DNA of 64,000 nt from Hemerocallis citrina. Its lineage: Eukaryota > Streptophyta > Magnoliopsida > Asparagales > Asphodelaceae. The notes under the pieces are model-generated. The model ran no database searches. It saw only the letters and a list, made by a program, of their open reading frames with translations, and was not told where the DNA came from. The stretch spans positions 257,218,744 through 257,282,743 of the forward strand of contig CM030362.1 in assembly GCA_017893485.1 (NCBI GenBank), read 5' to 3'. Each line of letters begins with the position of its first letter. Within the stretch, counting starts at the first letter, position 1. The translations under genes and the position numbers were made by a program. Shown piece after piece: positions 1 to 10,506 of the stretch.

Positions 1-124
1 AATCATTCGGCCACTTTATTCTAACATTAAGTTTTTGCAGTCCCTGCAACCAATAACATTTAGATCAACGAGACAGAGTGACGGAGAACCGGACAATTAA
101 ACCACAGGGAGTGTGAGAGCTCAC

Positions 125-957
125 TTTGGCTTGGCAAGCCTCCTTAATTGCTTCAGTCACAGCAAGAGACACCACATACTGCAAGAGAGGCAATTTGCGA
201 CCATCCTCCATCTGCACCGTAAAAGAGAACAGAAGACAACCTACTGGCGATTCCCACACATTCTTTCCTCGACCTGCATGTATTATTAAAAAATACAATA
301 AAATTAGGATTTTTCAAATGAAGTTGAAAACAACAAAGCCACAGCTAAAACCAAAAGATGTCAATCAGTCACCTCTGCCTTTGAACTGGGTGTCAGCAAC
401 ACACACTGTACCAATCGGAAGCTCACAAAAATTTCTGTTAAACTTATAATACGTGATCAAAATTTATACCAGACAATTCAAAATTTTAGGGAAGAAGTAA
501 TTAACTAGATATAGATGAAGTGTTCCTACTGAGAAACAATGTCATGGGTGGAGGGAACACGTGGAGACCAGATGACGAACCGCCCAATGTGGCTAGCTAA
601 GAGTGTTTTCATATATATCCCTGTCTCAAAGGTCATGTGGTTATCTGCATCCAAATCGGAATGGAGGAGAACTCTAACCTCTTCATTCTCACCATCAACA
701 AGGAGCTTTAGGGATTTCCACTTGCTCTGAAGGGACCGAGCAAGTTCATTCGCTTTAGGGGAATTGCTGCATATAACAACAAGAGGAGCAGAGCTACTCA
801 TAATGCTGACCACAGAAGAGCGGCAAATGGCTGTTGATGTGGGCTTAAGAGAGGGTGAATGATGGAGGAAAAAAATAAGGAAACGAATAGATGCAGTGGC
901 AGCAGCAATGGAAACAATGACAGAAGCAGATTGTAGTTTAGGATGGGCAAATCGCAT
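125..957 (-). CDS. HCS1: Biotin-protein ligase (holocarboxylase synthetase), 5' exons only
   Basis: The enzyme attaches biotin to carboxylases such as acetyl-CoA carboxylase. Three exons read leftward: exon 1 at 957-530, exon 2 at 434-373, exon 3 at 273-125. Each boundary has GT and AG in phase, and the donor at 124 leads to exons outside the window. Exon 1 ends in the family motif GRFVIWSPRVPSTHD; exon 2 carries ADTQFKGRG and exon 3 KNVWESP and QYVVSLAVTEA, which are the start of the catalytic ligase domain with its biotinyl-AMP binding GRG loop. The first true ATG is at 957 (an upstream in-frame GTG at 978 is not a start). A second in-frame ATG at 801 follows a basic, Ser/Ala-rich stretch that looks like an organelle transit peptide; Arabidopsis HCS1 also uses two starts for dual targeting. 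The substrate-binding remainder lies beyond the left edge. Family assignment is by remembered similarity to Arabidopsis HCS1. Confidence 0.93.
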
Positions 958-1640
958 TTTTGGTTTATAACAAATCACTGTGCCACCTAAGCAATCTCGA
1001 TACTAAAGGAGGACACAGCTCCCACAAAAACATTGGTCTGTTAGTGCTATCTATAAGTGAACAAGTACATGGTTTCACCAAAGACATAGTCAGTCTTGAT
1101 TCTTTCATTGTCCATTTTATAATCAGACTATAAACTGTTAAGGGGAACTGAATAACCGATCAACTTCCATAACAAACACTTACACCTACAAGGAAAAGAA
1201 GTTGCATTGAAGCAGTTAATACCCAAAATTAGAACAGAAATTGATATACGGCATTCAATGAACAGAAAGTATATCAGATCACTTGCACCAAAAACATTAG
1301 CAATCCATGTTTGAACAAAATTCTAATATCAGTAAACGAATATGGTCTGTTCAAACTTTCAAATTGTTAGGGATCATAAAGACTCCACCAGTTAAGGGCT
1401 CCTCTAAAATAAAAGCTTGACTTCGTCAAATCCTATGCAACAATAGTGTGTAATGCATGTATCTGAATTTATTTCACATTACTTTGCCATGACCATGCCC
1501 CCCATATGTACCATCTTGCTAGTATTATACATAAATATTCTCTAATGAAATGATAATACAATTAAATTCAAAATCCTATGATTTCCATTTTTTAAGTTGT
1601 ATATGACAAAGACCTAGTTACAAATAAGTCTTTCAATATA
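958..1640. other. Upstream region of the HCS1-like gene, no other gene seen
   Basis: AT-rich sequence immediately 5' of the HCS1 coding start on the minus strand. It probably contains 5' UTR and perhaps a 5' UTR intron, as reported for Arabidopsis HCS1, but I could not fix a transcription start or splice pair. No protein-coding similarity is recognisable. Confidence 0.4.
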
Positions 1641-1653
1641 ATTATTGCATAAA

Positions 1654-1999
1654 AATTATATCTCTATCTCATGAATGGACAGGTCATAGGGGAACGATGA
1701 AACGGCTACGTATGGAAGAGGAAGAATAGCAGGAGCTGGCTACGGGCAGGCAATGGGTAGGATGTCACTACTACTACAGGTTGATTTGGAGTAGCGACCT
1801 TTTCGAGGATGGTGACACAGTTTGTGGCTTCGTTTTGTAGCCATTGTATCTTAATTTATGCTTTGCTAGTTTTTCTTCGATGTATTTTGGATGTTAGAGG
1901 TGCTTCTATGGGCATTCTGTAATTAGTACTACTATGTTTCTTTAATCTCGCATTAATGAAGCGATGACGGAGTCATCTTTTAATCAAAAAAACAAAAAA
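1654..1999 (+). mobile_element. 5'-truncated LINE (non-LTR) 3' fragment with target-site duplication
   Basis: A roughly 345 bp segment ends in an A-rich tail (TTTTAATCAAAAAAACAAAAAAA) typical of plant L1-type 3' ends. It is flanked by a perfect direct repeat AATTATTGCATAAA at 1640-1653 and 1999-2012. The last base of the tail may overlap the repeat. No ORF remains, as expected for a copy made by abortive target-primed reverse transcription. A tRNA-derived SINE is a less likely alternative, because no A-box/B-box head is visible. Confidence 0.8.
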
Positions 2000-2012
2000 A
2001 TTATTGCATAAA

Positions 2013-2364
2013 CCCTTATTTACGTCACATTTTTTCGAACAATGCACTTGAAATGTATATGCTACTACTCTAGCTATGTGGCTTAGGAATTGCAAAAGGC
2101 TTGAAGAAGCTTGCTCAAGCACGTTTGATAATTCAAATAAACAAGCTTGACCCAAATTCAAAGTTAGATTAAATTTACAAGCATGATGCTTTGAGGGCTT
2201 AATGAGGCTTTTACTACAGAAATTAAGTCTGCTAATTCCCAATTTATGCACTTAAAGGATCACAATCAGATGTTGTAGATGGTGCAAATGACAAAAACAT
2301 TCGAGTACTGTACTGTGTTATTAGCTAAACATGCTTAGCTCTAATTACTATTTCAATTCAATTC
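2013..2364. other. Intergenic, nothing recognised
   Basis: AT-rich DNA between the LINE fragment and the AAAC microsatellite. Minus-strand open frames here have no recognisable similarity and use ordinary AT-rich composition. Confidence 0.4.
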
Positions 2365-2390
2365 AAAACAAACAAACAAACAAACAAACA
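2365..2390. repeat. (AAAC)n microsatellite
   Basis: About six AAAC/AAAC-like units in a row; a simple repeat likely to vary in length. Confidence 0.9.
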
Positions 2391-2948
2391 GTTACTAGAT
2401 AAATCAAATCAAACAATTAACAGAGAACAACTAGACAAATAATTACTTTAAAATAAAGTAAAAATCAGAATACCTTCCCCATCCTCCTCGCATCAAAACC
2501 CTAAAATTAAATTTTGCAGCCTGATGGAACTGAGCCTCGATAAAAAAAAACTTGCAGCCTTTCTTTTTGAATTACATATCATTCATCAAATACTCAATGC
2601 AAGCCTCATAGTCAAAATGCCTTTCGAAGGTTGCAGGATAGGGACTACTATTAGGGATCTATTAAGGATTTATGTAGCATAAGACCTACCCCTAATTGCA
2701 CAAAACCTAAAGCCTAGAAAATTTTCTAATCCACTGACTCAGATGAAATACTCAATAACTTACCCCTTCTTCATCAACAGTACCCCCTTGGCTGAAAACC
2801 AAATCATCAACCAAATTGCAATTTCTGAATCTGACTTAACCATGATTCATTCAACAAATCAGAATATCAGAACAAACTATACTATGAAGAAATCTACTAC
2901 ATATATGATCGCGATCTGAAATCTTGATCGCGATCGCTCTCTGATTTG

Positions 2949-3052
2949 GTGGCGGGATGTGGTTGCGGCTAGGGCGGGATGTGGTGGCGGCGGGATGTGG
3001 TGGCGGCTAGGGCGGGATGTGGCGGCTGGATGTGGTGGCGGCTAGGGCGGGA
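2949..3052. repeat. GC-rich minisatellite in the HCS1 upstream region
   Basis: Units of about 20-25 bases built from GGCGGGATGTGGTGGCGG followed by CTAGGGC repeat about five times with internal deletions. It sits just left of the CACTA terminus in otherwise AT-rich DNA. On the minus strand it could be part of the far 5' leader or promoter of HCS1, but no TATA box or start can be assigned. Confidence 0.75.
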
Positions 3053-3139
3053 ATTAGGGAAGATACAACGACAGTAGTCACAGTACGTATTTGGTGTGGG
3101 GTGGGTTTGGGGAATTAGGAACAGTTTGGGGAATTTGAT

Positions 3140-3440
3140 GTGGTGTGGGAGATATTAAGTTAATTTTTTTTTATATATTTATTTTTGGCAACAATACTGT
3201 CGTTGCAGTAGATATAAGGAAATATACGCAACGACATTTGTCGTTTCCAATTTACACACAATCTGGCGCAACGACATTTATCGTTTCCAATTTACACACA
3301 ATCTGGCGGGGATGTGTGAAGGCCTGGAAAAATTTTGTTTTATTTTTAGCAACGACTTTCGCGTTGCCGTAACTAATTTTCACAACGACTAAAACGTCGT
3401 TGCCAAAACCTCGTTGCGAAAAAGGGCTTTTCTTGTAGTG
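3140..3440. mobile_element. Terminus of a CACTA (En/Spm-type) transposon, right end at 3440
   Basis: Read on the minus strand the sequence starts CACTACAAGAAAAGCCC, the classic CACTA terminal inverted repeat. It continues with several subterminal CAACGAC/GTCGTTG motifs, the kind of site bound by CACTA transposases. I found no matching left terminus in the window, so only one end is present; the inner limit is approximate. It directly abuts the truncated Tat integrase at 3441. Confidence 0.75.
3227..3306. repeat. 40-bp tandem duplication inside the CACTA terminus
   Basis: Two adjacent 40-base units, differing at one base, start at 3227 and 3267. Each contains the subterminal motif CGCAACGACATTT. 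Subterminal motif amplification of this kind is common in CACTA elements. Confidence 0.85.
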
Positions 3441-4097
3441 GGAGCAAGGTCTCTCGCCCGCAAAATCTTGAACTATGGATACTTCTGGCCTACTCTCCTT
3501 CGCGATGCCGAACGTCACGTTCGTCAATGTGGGCCTTGCCAAAAATTCTCAACAATCTACCCCCTACCGCAAGCTCAGCTCTCCTCTCTATCCAGTCCTA
3601 CCCCTTTTGCAATGTGGGGAATGGACCTGCTCGGGCCTTTTCCTCCAGCACCGGGTCAGCTAAAGTTCCTTGCTATGGCAATCGACTATTTCTCTAAGTA
3701 GATCGAAGACGAGCCCCTATCAACGATCAAGGAGAATAGGGTGCAGCGCTTCTTTTGGAAAAATGTTGTCTGCAGATTCGGTGTACCCTGAACCTTGATA
3801 ATGCCATAAAGGGCATGGAACTCAATTTACGGGGGCAGCCTTCCGCACTTTTTGCGCAGACCTGGGCATTCAGCAAAGATTCTCCTCGGTCTCCCACCCC
3901 AGTCCAACCGTCAGGCAAAGAATGCCAATCGACAAATTCTCTCTGGCCTGACAAAGAGCTGAGTAGGCCGGCTAAGGGGTTATGGGTAGAGCAGCTCCCA
4001 ATGTGCTCTGGAGCTCTCACTACGAAGAGGACCCCGATGGGAGAATCACCCTTCAACCTCACTTATAGCTCCGAATCTGTTATCCCTCTGGAGGTGG
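3441..4097 (+). pseudogene. pol: Tat/Grande-type Ty3/gypsy integrase fragment (left half)
   Basis: This is a piece of the pol gene of the outermost retroelement. It starts inside the integrase zinc-finger region (CGPCQK) and runs into the catalytic core (MWGMDLLGPFPPAPGQ, AIDYFSK). Stop codons and frameshifts are scattered through it (for example after AIDYFSK and FGVP), so it is dead. Its left limit is the CACTA terminus and its right limit the 5' LTR of the SIRE element. The remainder of the same integrase resumes at 27871. The sequence style of the core is that of the Tat/Ogre lineage; gag, protease and reverse transcriptase of this element are absent from the window. Confidence 0.85.
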
Positions 4098-5538
4098 TGT
4101 TGATTCTTGATTTTGATGATGACAACACAATGCAAATTTTGTTGTGCTATTCTTCATATAATTGTAGGTTGTATCAAAGTTTATCATGTATGATACACAA
4201 AGGTCTCAAAGCAAATTGATCAAGCAAGTCACAATTTTCTAAAGCTGAACAATGATCAAGCAAAGCTCCATATAAAGACAATGGCTAAAGCTTCACTCAA
4301 GGCTCAAGACTCAAGTCAAGACCAAAGCTTCAATGTCTTATATTTTTGTCTTGTAAAATATAATTTTCTCTTTGTTGAGTCTTAGATTGATGTACAGCCT
4401 TGTCACACACACACACACTCACACATAATTTTTATAACTGTGTGTTTTACAAAATCTAAAGGTCAAAATAGCTTGAACTAGATCAGCTGTTGAGTACCAG
4501 TTGACTTCCGTGCAGAACCAGTCGACTGAATCTGTACAAAACTATCCGATCTTCTTCAAACTCTGACCAGTCAACTCATAACGGCAACCCAGTCGACTGT
4601 TCAAGTCATTTCGACAATTTACTGGTTTCAAAACTTGTTTTTTTCGAATTTAAAATCTCTTATCTGTTATTATCTGTTAAACAGTTGTAAGAACTGTTTT
4701 TTACAACGTCCAGGGATTCTAATCTATAAATAGAGCCTTAGAATCACCATGGAAAAGTTCCAAGCATTTTTGAGAAAAAAAGTTTAAGTTTTATGCCTTC
4801 AAGAAAAAAAAGTTTTCAAATTCACTAAGTCTTGGTTCTCTGTTTTCAGTCTAGCATAACATCGATTTCGTTTTGGACTGAATTCAGAAGTCGACCAAAT
4901 AGTCGCGTACAAAATCACAATCACAATCACAACAAGGCTATAGGTTGATTGTAAACAATTTTATTGTTTTCTTTTCATCTCGGTTGGAGAGTAGGGCTCT
5001 AGGGTGTAGAGTCAGGTTTGTCACTCTTGGTGGAAGAGTGAGTTGCTTTCTCTAGTTGTGAGAAAGGACTACAGGTTGGACAAGGTTGTTGTCTAACACC
5101 GTAGGGTGTTCTTGTAATTATTTCAAGAATAGTGGAAAATCTCAAGTGTGTTGCTTGGGGACTGGATGTAGGTCGGGAGGACCGAACCAAGATACATCGT
5201 GTGCACTCTGTGGTTGTATCTCTTTGAACTTCCATTTCATTTTCTTATTTTATAGTTTTTCTGTGAAACTTGTCTGGACAGTCGACTGTGTACTTCTGAA
5301 AGTCGACTGGTCAGACTCGTACTACTCTCTCTGAAAATGTGTGTGATAAGTCGACTGGCTCATCCTTAAGTCGACTCCTCAGACTCGCTTTAAATATTCT
5401 CTTCTTAATTGTCGCTTCAGTCGACTGGTTTATCTATTCAAGTCGACTGATCAGAAGAAAATTTTAATTCCGCTTTTGTTGTTTATAAAACACTATTCAC
5501 CCCCCTAGTGTTTCTTGCCTTGCCTACAGGATCCAACA
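4098..5538 (+). repeat. SIRE 5' LTR
   Basis: 1441 bp, TGTTGATTC to ATCCAACA. It contains a TATA box and many copies of a palindrome around GTCGAC (consensus CAGTCGACTG), for example near 4525, 4590, 5280, 5300, 5350, 5420 and 5440. A short CA microsatellite lies near 4410. The 3' partner LTR lacks about 570 bp of this sequence. Confidence 0.93.
4725..4733 (+). promoter_or_regulatory. TATA box of the SIRE 5' LTR
   Basis: TATAAATAG, conserved in the 3' LTR at 27616-27624; marks the U3/R region about 630 bp into the LTR. Confidence 0.8.
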
Positions 5539-5540
5539 CT

Positions 5541-5552
5541 TGGTATCAGAGC
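5541..5552 (+). other. SIRE primer-binding site
   Basis: TGGTATCAGAGC two bases after the LTR, complementary to the 3' end of initiator tRNA-Met. Confidence 0.93.
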
Positions 5553-5565
5553 TTGGTTGAGTGCA

Positions 5566-6528
5566 ATGGCAACTACTTCAAATGCAAATCAGTACCATGA
5601 AGGCCAATCTACACAAAGGCCACCCCTCCTCGATGGAACAAATTACAACTATTGGAAGTGTAAAATGAAGATCTACCTACAATCCATCAACTATGAAATA
5701 TGGAACATGACGGAAACAGAGTACACCGCTCCTACTATTCCATATGCACAATGGAACGACGACATGAAGAACCAAACAATGAACAATGTAAAAGCAATGA
5801 ATGCGTTATTCTGTGCCCTTACAAAGGAGGAGTTCAACCGTGTGTCCAATACAACAACCGCACATCAAATTTTACACACACTCGAGGTAACTCCTAAAGG
5901 AACAAACAAAGTGAAAGAATCTAAAATATCTGTTCTTGTTCACGGGTTTGAAATGTTCCGCATGAAGGAGAATGAGAATGTGTCCGAGATGATTACTAGG
6001 TTCACAGACATTACAAACTCACTTGTGGCACTTGGGAAGACATACACTCAAGCTGAGATGGTGAGAAAAGTACTCCGTGAACTAACCTCCGAATGGGAGA
6101 AGAAGACCACCGCCATAGAAGAGGCCAATGATTTATCACAACTTTCTCTTGAGAATCTTGTGGGAAATCTTATGGCTTATGAGGTACAAATTGAAGAACG
6201 CAAGAAGGATGCCGAACCACAACAATCAAAGAAGAAGACATTAGCATTCAAAGCTATGTCAAACTCCGAAGATGAAGAAGAAGATGAGGAAGAGATTGCC
6301 ATGTTCACAAGGAGATTCAAAAAGTTCCTAAGAAAAGGTAAGTTTAATTCAAAAATTAAAGATTCTAATGAACCTCCAACTTGTTTCAGGTGTAACAAGG
6401 CAGGCCATATGAAGAATAATTGTCCACTAGAGAACGCAAAATCTAAGGGAAAAATATCCAACTTCAAGAAGGATAAGTACACAAAGAACAAGTTCGTGAA
6501 AAACAAAAAGGCATACCAAGCAACTTAG
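5566..6528 (+). CDS. gag: SIRE Gag (capsid/nucleocapsid)
   Basis: Gag packages element RNA into cytoplasmic particles. The 320-residue frame starts at the first ATG after the primer site (MATTSNANQY). It carries the copia gag pattern: a start-region NYNYWKCKM motif, a central UBN2-like helical region, an acidic EDEEEDEEE stretch, and one CX2CX4HX4C zinc knuckle (CFRCNKAGHMKNNC) near the C terminus, then a Lys-rich tail. The frame ends in TAG at 6526 but the same frame continues into protease, so the stop is either a nonsense mutation or a real gag stop. SIRE relatives are usually one long gag-pol frame, so mutation is more likely. Confidence 0.88.
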   Translation: MATTSNANQYHEGQSTQRPPLLDGTNYNYWKCKMKIYLQSINYEIWNMTETEYTAPTIPYAQWNDDMKNQTMNNVKAMNALFCALTKEEFNRVSNTTTAHQILHTLEVTPKGTNKVKESKISVLVHGFEMFRMKENENVSEMITRFTDITNSLVALGKTYTQAEMVRKVLRELTSEWEKKTTAIEEANDLSQLSLENLVGNLMAYEVQIEERKKDAEPQQSKKKTLAFKAMSNSEDEEEDEEEIAMFTRRFKKFLRKGKFNSKIKDSNEPPTCFRCNKAGHMKNNCPLENAKSKGKISNFKKDKYTKNKFVKNKKAYQAT

Positions 6529-9145
6529 GATGACAGCGATTCTTCTTTGGAAGAAGAAATCAATGAGACCAATGAGGTTGCAAACGTGTGCTTTATGGCG
6601 TCTCAAAATCAAGTACCTAAGACAGATTGTTGGATACTTGACAGCGGATGTTCTAAGCATATGACTGGACATGCCAACCTCCTATCTACCATAAAAAACA
6701 TTGACGGAGGAATAGTTATATTTGGCAACAACAATAAAGAAAAAGTCATAGGAATTGGTATGGTCGGTAAGGACACTAACCCCTCTATAGAAAATGATTT
6801 ATTAGTTAGTGGACTTAAGCATAACCTGTTAAGTATTAGTCAACTCTGTGGCAAAGGTTATAAAATCATGTTTGAAAAAGATGCTTGTTTAATTTATGAT
6901 TCTACCATGCAAAACATAATTTTTCAAGGTTTTTAGAAAAATAATATTTATGAATTGTGTTTGAAAGCAAATGAGTTTTCAAATGATTTTTGCTTAGTAG
7001 CTTCTAATAATGATTCTTGGCTTTGGCATAGACGTTTTGGTCATGTAAATATGAAAAATCTCTCTAAATTGTCTAAGTACAACCTAGTTAAAGGGCTGCC
7101 AAGACTATCCTTTAAAAAGGATAAGTTATGTGATGCATGTCAACTAGGTAAACAAATTAAATCTATTTTTAAAACAAAAGAAGTAATTTCTACTAGTAGG
7201 CCGCTCGAATTAATTCACATGGATTTATTTGGCCCTACTAGAGTTGCTTCTTTAAATAAAAGTAGGTATATATTTGTTTTAGTAGATGATTTTTCACGAT
7301 TCACTTGGACCTTCTTTTTAAAACATAAAAAATGATGCCTTTGAAGAATTTGCAAATTTTTGTAAACGAATTCAAAATCAAAAGTCTCTAACCATAGTCA
7401 CTATTAGAAGTGATCATGGTGGAAAATTTGAAAATGAAACGTTTGCAGAATATTGCAACAAGAATGGTATAACTCATTCATTTGCATTTCCTAGAGCTTC
7501 ACCACAAAATAGAGTGATTGAAAGGAAGAATAGGACTTTGCAAGAATGTGCACGTACCAGACCTGTTGAAAGCAATTTACCTAAGTATTTTTGGGCTGAA
7601 GCTGTTGCTACAGCTTGTTATGTTTTAAATAGAATTCTGATTAGGCCTAAGCTAAAGAAAACTTGTTATGAGTTATTTTTTAATAAAATTCCTAAGGTCT
7701 CTTACTTTAAAATATTTGGTTGTAAGTGTTTTATTCTGAACACTAAGGATAAGTTAGATAAATTTGATCCTAGATCTAATGAGGGTATCTTTGTAGGATA
7801 CTCAAATAGGAGTAAAGCATATAGATTCTTCAACAAGTCAACAATGACTATTGAAGAATCCATGCATGTTACATTTGATGAATCTCTGCCTTCATTAAAT
7901 TTAATTGAAGAAAATGAAACTAATTCATCACCTTTAAATAAAGTAATTACATCTTTAGAACAAACTAGTCTTGCGGATAAGTCGACCGATAAGGAAGTCA
8001 AGTCGACTGATGTGAAACAGTTGACTAAGGAACTTGTCCAGTCGACTGATCCTGTTGTGATGTCTCCAACTTTACCAAAGTTTTTTGTTGAAGTTAGAGA
8101 TCATCCTCATGACTTAATAATTGGTGACATTTTACATGGTATTCAGATGAGATCACATGTTAATATGATATCTCACACAGCTTTCTTGTCGGATTTTGAA
8201 CCAAAGAATATACAAGAAGCATGTGAGAATGAATTTTGGATGAATGCCATGCAAGATGAGTTAAACCAATTCATAAGGAATGATGTATGAGATTTAGTTC
8301 CATGACCTCCTGATCATACTATAATTGGTAGTAAATGGGTAATCAAGAATAAGTTAGATAAATCAGGACAAGTTGTTAGGAACAAAGCTAGACTAGTTGC
8401 TTTAGGATATAATCAAGAAAAAAGCATAGATTTTGATGAAACATATGCTCCTGTTTCTAGATTAGAATCAATTTGTATCTTATTATCTTTTGCTTGTTTT
8501 ATGAATTTTACACTTTTTCAAATGGATGTTAAAAGTGCATTCCTTAATGGGTTTATAAAGGAAGATGTTTATGTTAAACAACCACCAGGTTTTGAACATG
8601 AACAATTCTCAAACCACGTTTTTAAATTGAAAAAGGCTTTATACGGTCTTAAACAAGCACCTCGTGCTTGGTATGATCGACTGAAGACTTTTCTTTTAGA
8701 AATAGGTTTTGAAATAGGTAAAGTAGATACTACTTTGTTTATTAGAAGAATTAAGAATGATATTTTAATCACACAAATATATGTTGAAGATATAATTTTT
8801 GGCTCTACTAATAGCAATCTATGTCAAGAGTTTGCTAACACCATGAAAAACGAGTTTGAGATGAGTCATATGGGTGAACTCAATTATTTCCTTGGATTAC
8901 AAATTAAGCAGTCACAAAATGGCATATTCATTAATCAAGGAAAATATGCCAAAGAATTACTCAAACGGTTTAACATGGATAGCACAAGTAGTAAGGCCAC
9001 ACCTATGGCTACTACCACTACCCTTGACAAAGATATATTAGGTAAGAGTGTCGATCAGAAACCTTATCGAGGTATGATTGGCTCACTCTTATATATAACT
9101 GTTAGTAGATTAGACATTATGTTTAGTGTATGTTTGTGTGCTAGA
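6529..9145 (+). pseudogene. pol: SIRE Pol: protease, integrase, reverse transcriptase (broken, RNase H missing)
   Basis: Order is protease (catalytic LDSGCSKHM), GKGY spacer, integrase HHCC finger (WLWHRRFGH to CDACQLGKQ) and core (MDLFGP, RSDHGG, ERKNRTLQE), then reverse transcriptase (FQMDVKSAFLNG, KKALYGLKQAPRAWYDRL). Damage: stop at 6934; one extra base in an A run near 7330, after which the frame moves by one; TGG to TGA stop at 8288. The catalytic YVDD box reads YVED. Sequence similarity stops at about 9145 in the motif before RNase H (SVCLCARYQ), where the frame runs into non-coding spacer, so RNase H has been deleted. The integrase-RT linker at 7980-8050 contains in-frame copies of the GTCGAC palindrome. 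Confidence 0.9.
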
Positions 9146-9636
9146 TATCAGTCAATTTTTCTGTAGTTTTCATACTCTGGACAGTCGACTGAGATTCCCA
9201 ACCAATCGACTGACCAGTTGTATTAATAATATGTTCATTTTTTTTAACTCACGACTAAGTCAACTGCCTACTAATACCAGTCGACTGTCGCGAATTATTT
9301 TTCTTCTGATTCGAATCTTAGTACATTTCTTTGAGGCGACTATACATCTTGGTACTCTTCTTTGACCATTCTCAGCCGTTAATATCCTTTTTCTTTTGAT
9401 CACAGCTATTGCTATCATTATAAAAACCCTAAAACCTACCCCCTTCTTTTCACTTTTACCACAATCTTTCCCAGATCTGGAGAAGAGAAGAGAAGAAAAG
9501 AAAAGAAAAGAGAAGTCGACCGCACAGTGCTGCTGCTGTCAATTTCCAGCATTGAGAGGATCCAATCCAGTTGATTTCTTGTAGATTTCAAGTTCTCTTG
9601 TTGGTATACTTCCATCCCTGTCTTTTCTTTCCTATT
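9146..9636 (+). other. SIRE spacer between the pol deletion and the extra ORF
   Basis: Non-coding. It holds more CAGTCGACTG-like palindromes (near 9183, 9205, 9280), a pyrimidine/purine-rich stretch GAAGAGAAGAGAAG near 9480, and leads to the ATG of the extra ORF. Confidence 0.6.
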
Positions 9637-10114
9637 ATGGCACCTAAGAGATCTAAAACTTCTCATGTAGATGAGGGTTCTTCTTCTAAAGATTACATTC
9701 AATATTTTAGAAGTCCAGATCTTGTAGAGAAATGGTTCATCATTTGTTCTATGATTATCTTTCGGGTCGATTTGTCAATTTTTCAGATCTTGATAGGTTT
9801 AATCTTGAATCTTTGTTTCAACATTGTAGTCTTTTTGAATTCCTGACTTTAGAAAATCAACCCTACTACTACTCTCAACTCATTTACTTGTTTTATACAA
9901 ATATGAGGGTTGTTCAATCGGATGATGGTGAGGTACTCATTTATTCTTCTGTCAAAAATAAGAAGATGAAACTCACATCCGAAAAAATCAACCTTATTAT
10001 GGGTATAGACGATGAGGGACTTGACTTAGGAGAAATCATGATGGACGATGCCACCATTTTATCTAAAATTTATTTTCCGAATCATGGACCCCCTATGACA
10101 AATAAGTCCATTAC
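9637..10114 (+). pseudogene. SIRE extra ORF at the env position, N-terminal part
   Basis: The ATG at 9637 (MAPKRSKTSH) opens a protein downstream of pol, the place where SIRE elements carry an additional ORF. A frameshift near 9730 moves coding to the next frame, which stays open to the Tekay-1 insertion at 10115. The sequence has the NLESLFQHCS / PYYYSQLIYLFYTNM pattern of the putative plant transposon protein family. I see no signal peptide or membrane segment here, so an envelope role is not supported. The C-terminal part resumes at 26084. Function unknown. Confidence 0.7.
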
Positions 10115-10170
10115 TGTAATACCCTGATATTTCAATTAATGAAAAATTATTTTATTTTGCACGTAGTGTG

Positions 10171-10506
10171 CACGTGCAATATTTTGGTTGAATTAAATCT
10201 TATAATTATTTTTATTGTGATGTGTATAAATATTTAAATATGTGTTTTCAAATTATTTTATACAAAAGCCTTTCTTTAAATAAATAGAAAGCCTTATTTT
10301 AAAGCCTTTCTTAAAGCCCAAATTGTATTTTGTTTATTTTATTTTAAAATAACTATTTTGGCCCAAAACTAAAGTCCATGGACTAATCTATTTTTATTTA
10401 ACTTGTCATGTAGAAGACAACTTAAAAACTATTTTATTTTTTATACAAAATTAAAATGTACAATTTTTAGGCCCTGTTGCATGCACGTGCACTACACGTA
10501 CACGTG
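10171..10506 (+). promoter_or_regulatory. G-box (CACGTG) cluster in Tekay-1 U3
   Basis: CACGTG occurs at 10171, 10484 and 10501, in the contexts TGCACGTGCA and TACACGTGCA, 190-520 bp before the TATA box. G-boxes are bound by plant bZIP and bHLH factors. The 3' LTR keeps them at 22659, 22972 and 22989. Confidence 0.65.

Noticed and set aside
126..449. Plus-strand 107-codon frame over the HCS1 exons
   Set aside because: Shadow of minus-strand exons 2 and 3, which carry clear family motifs and splice sites.
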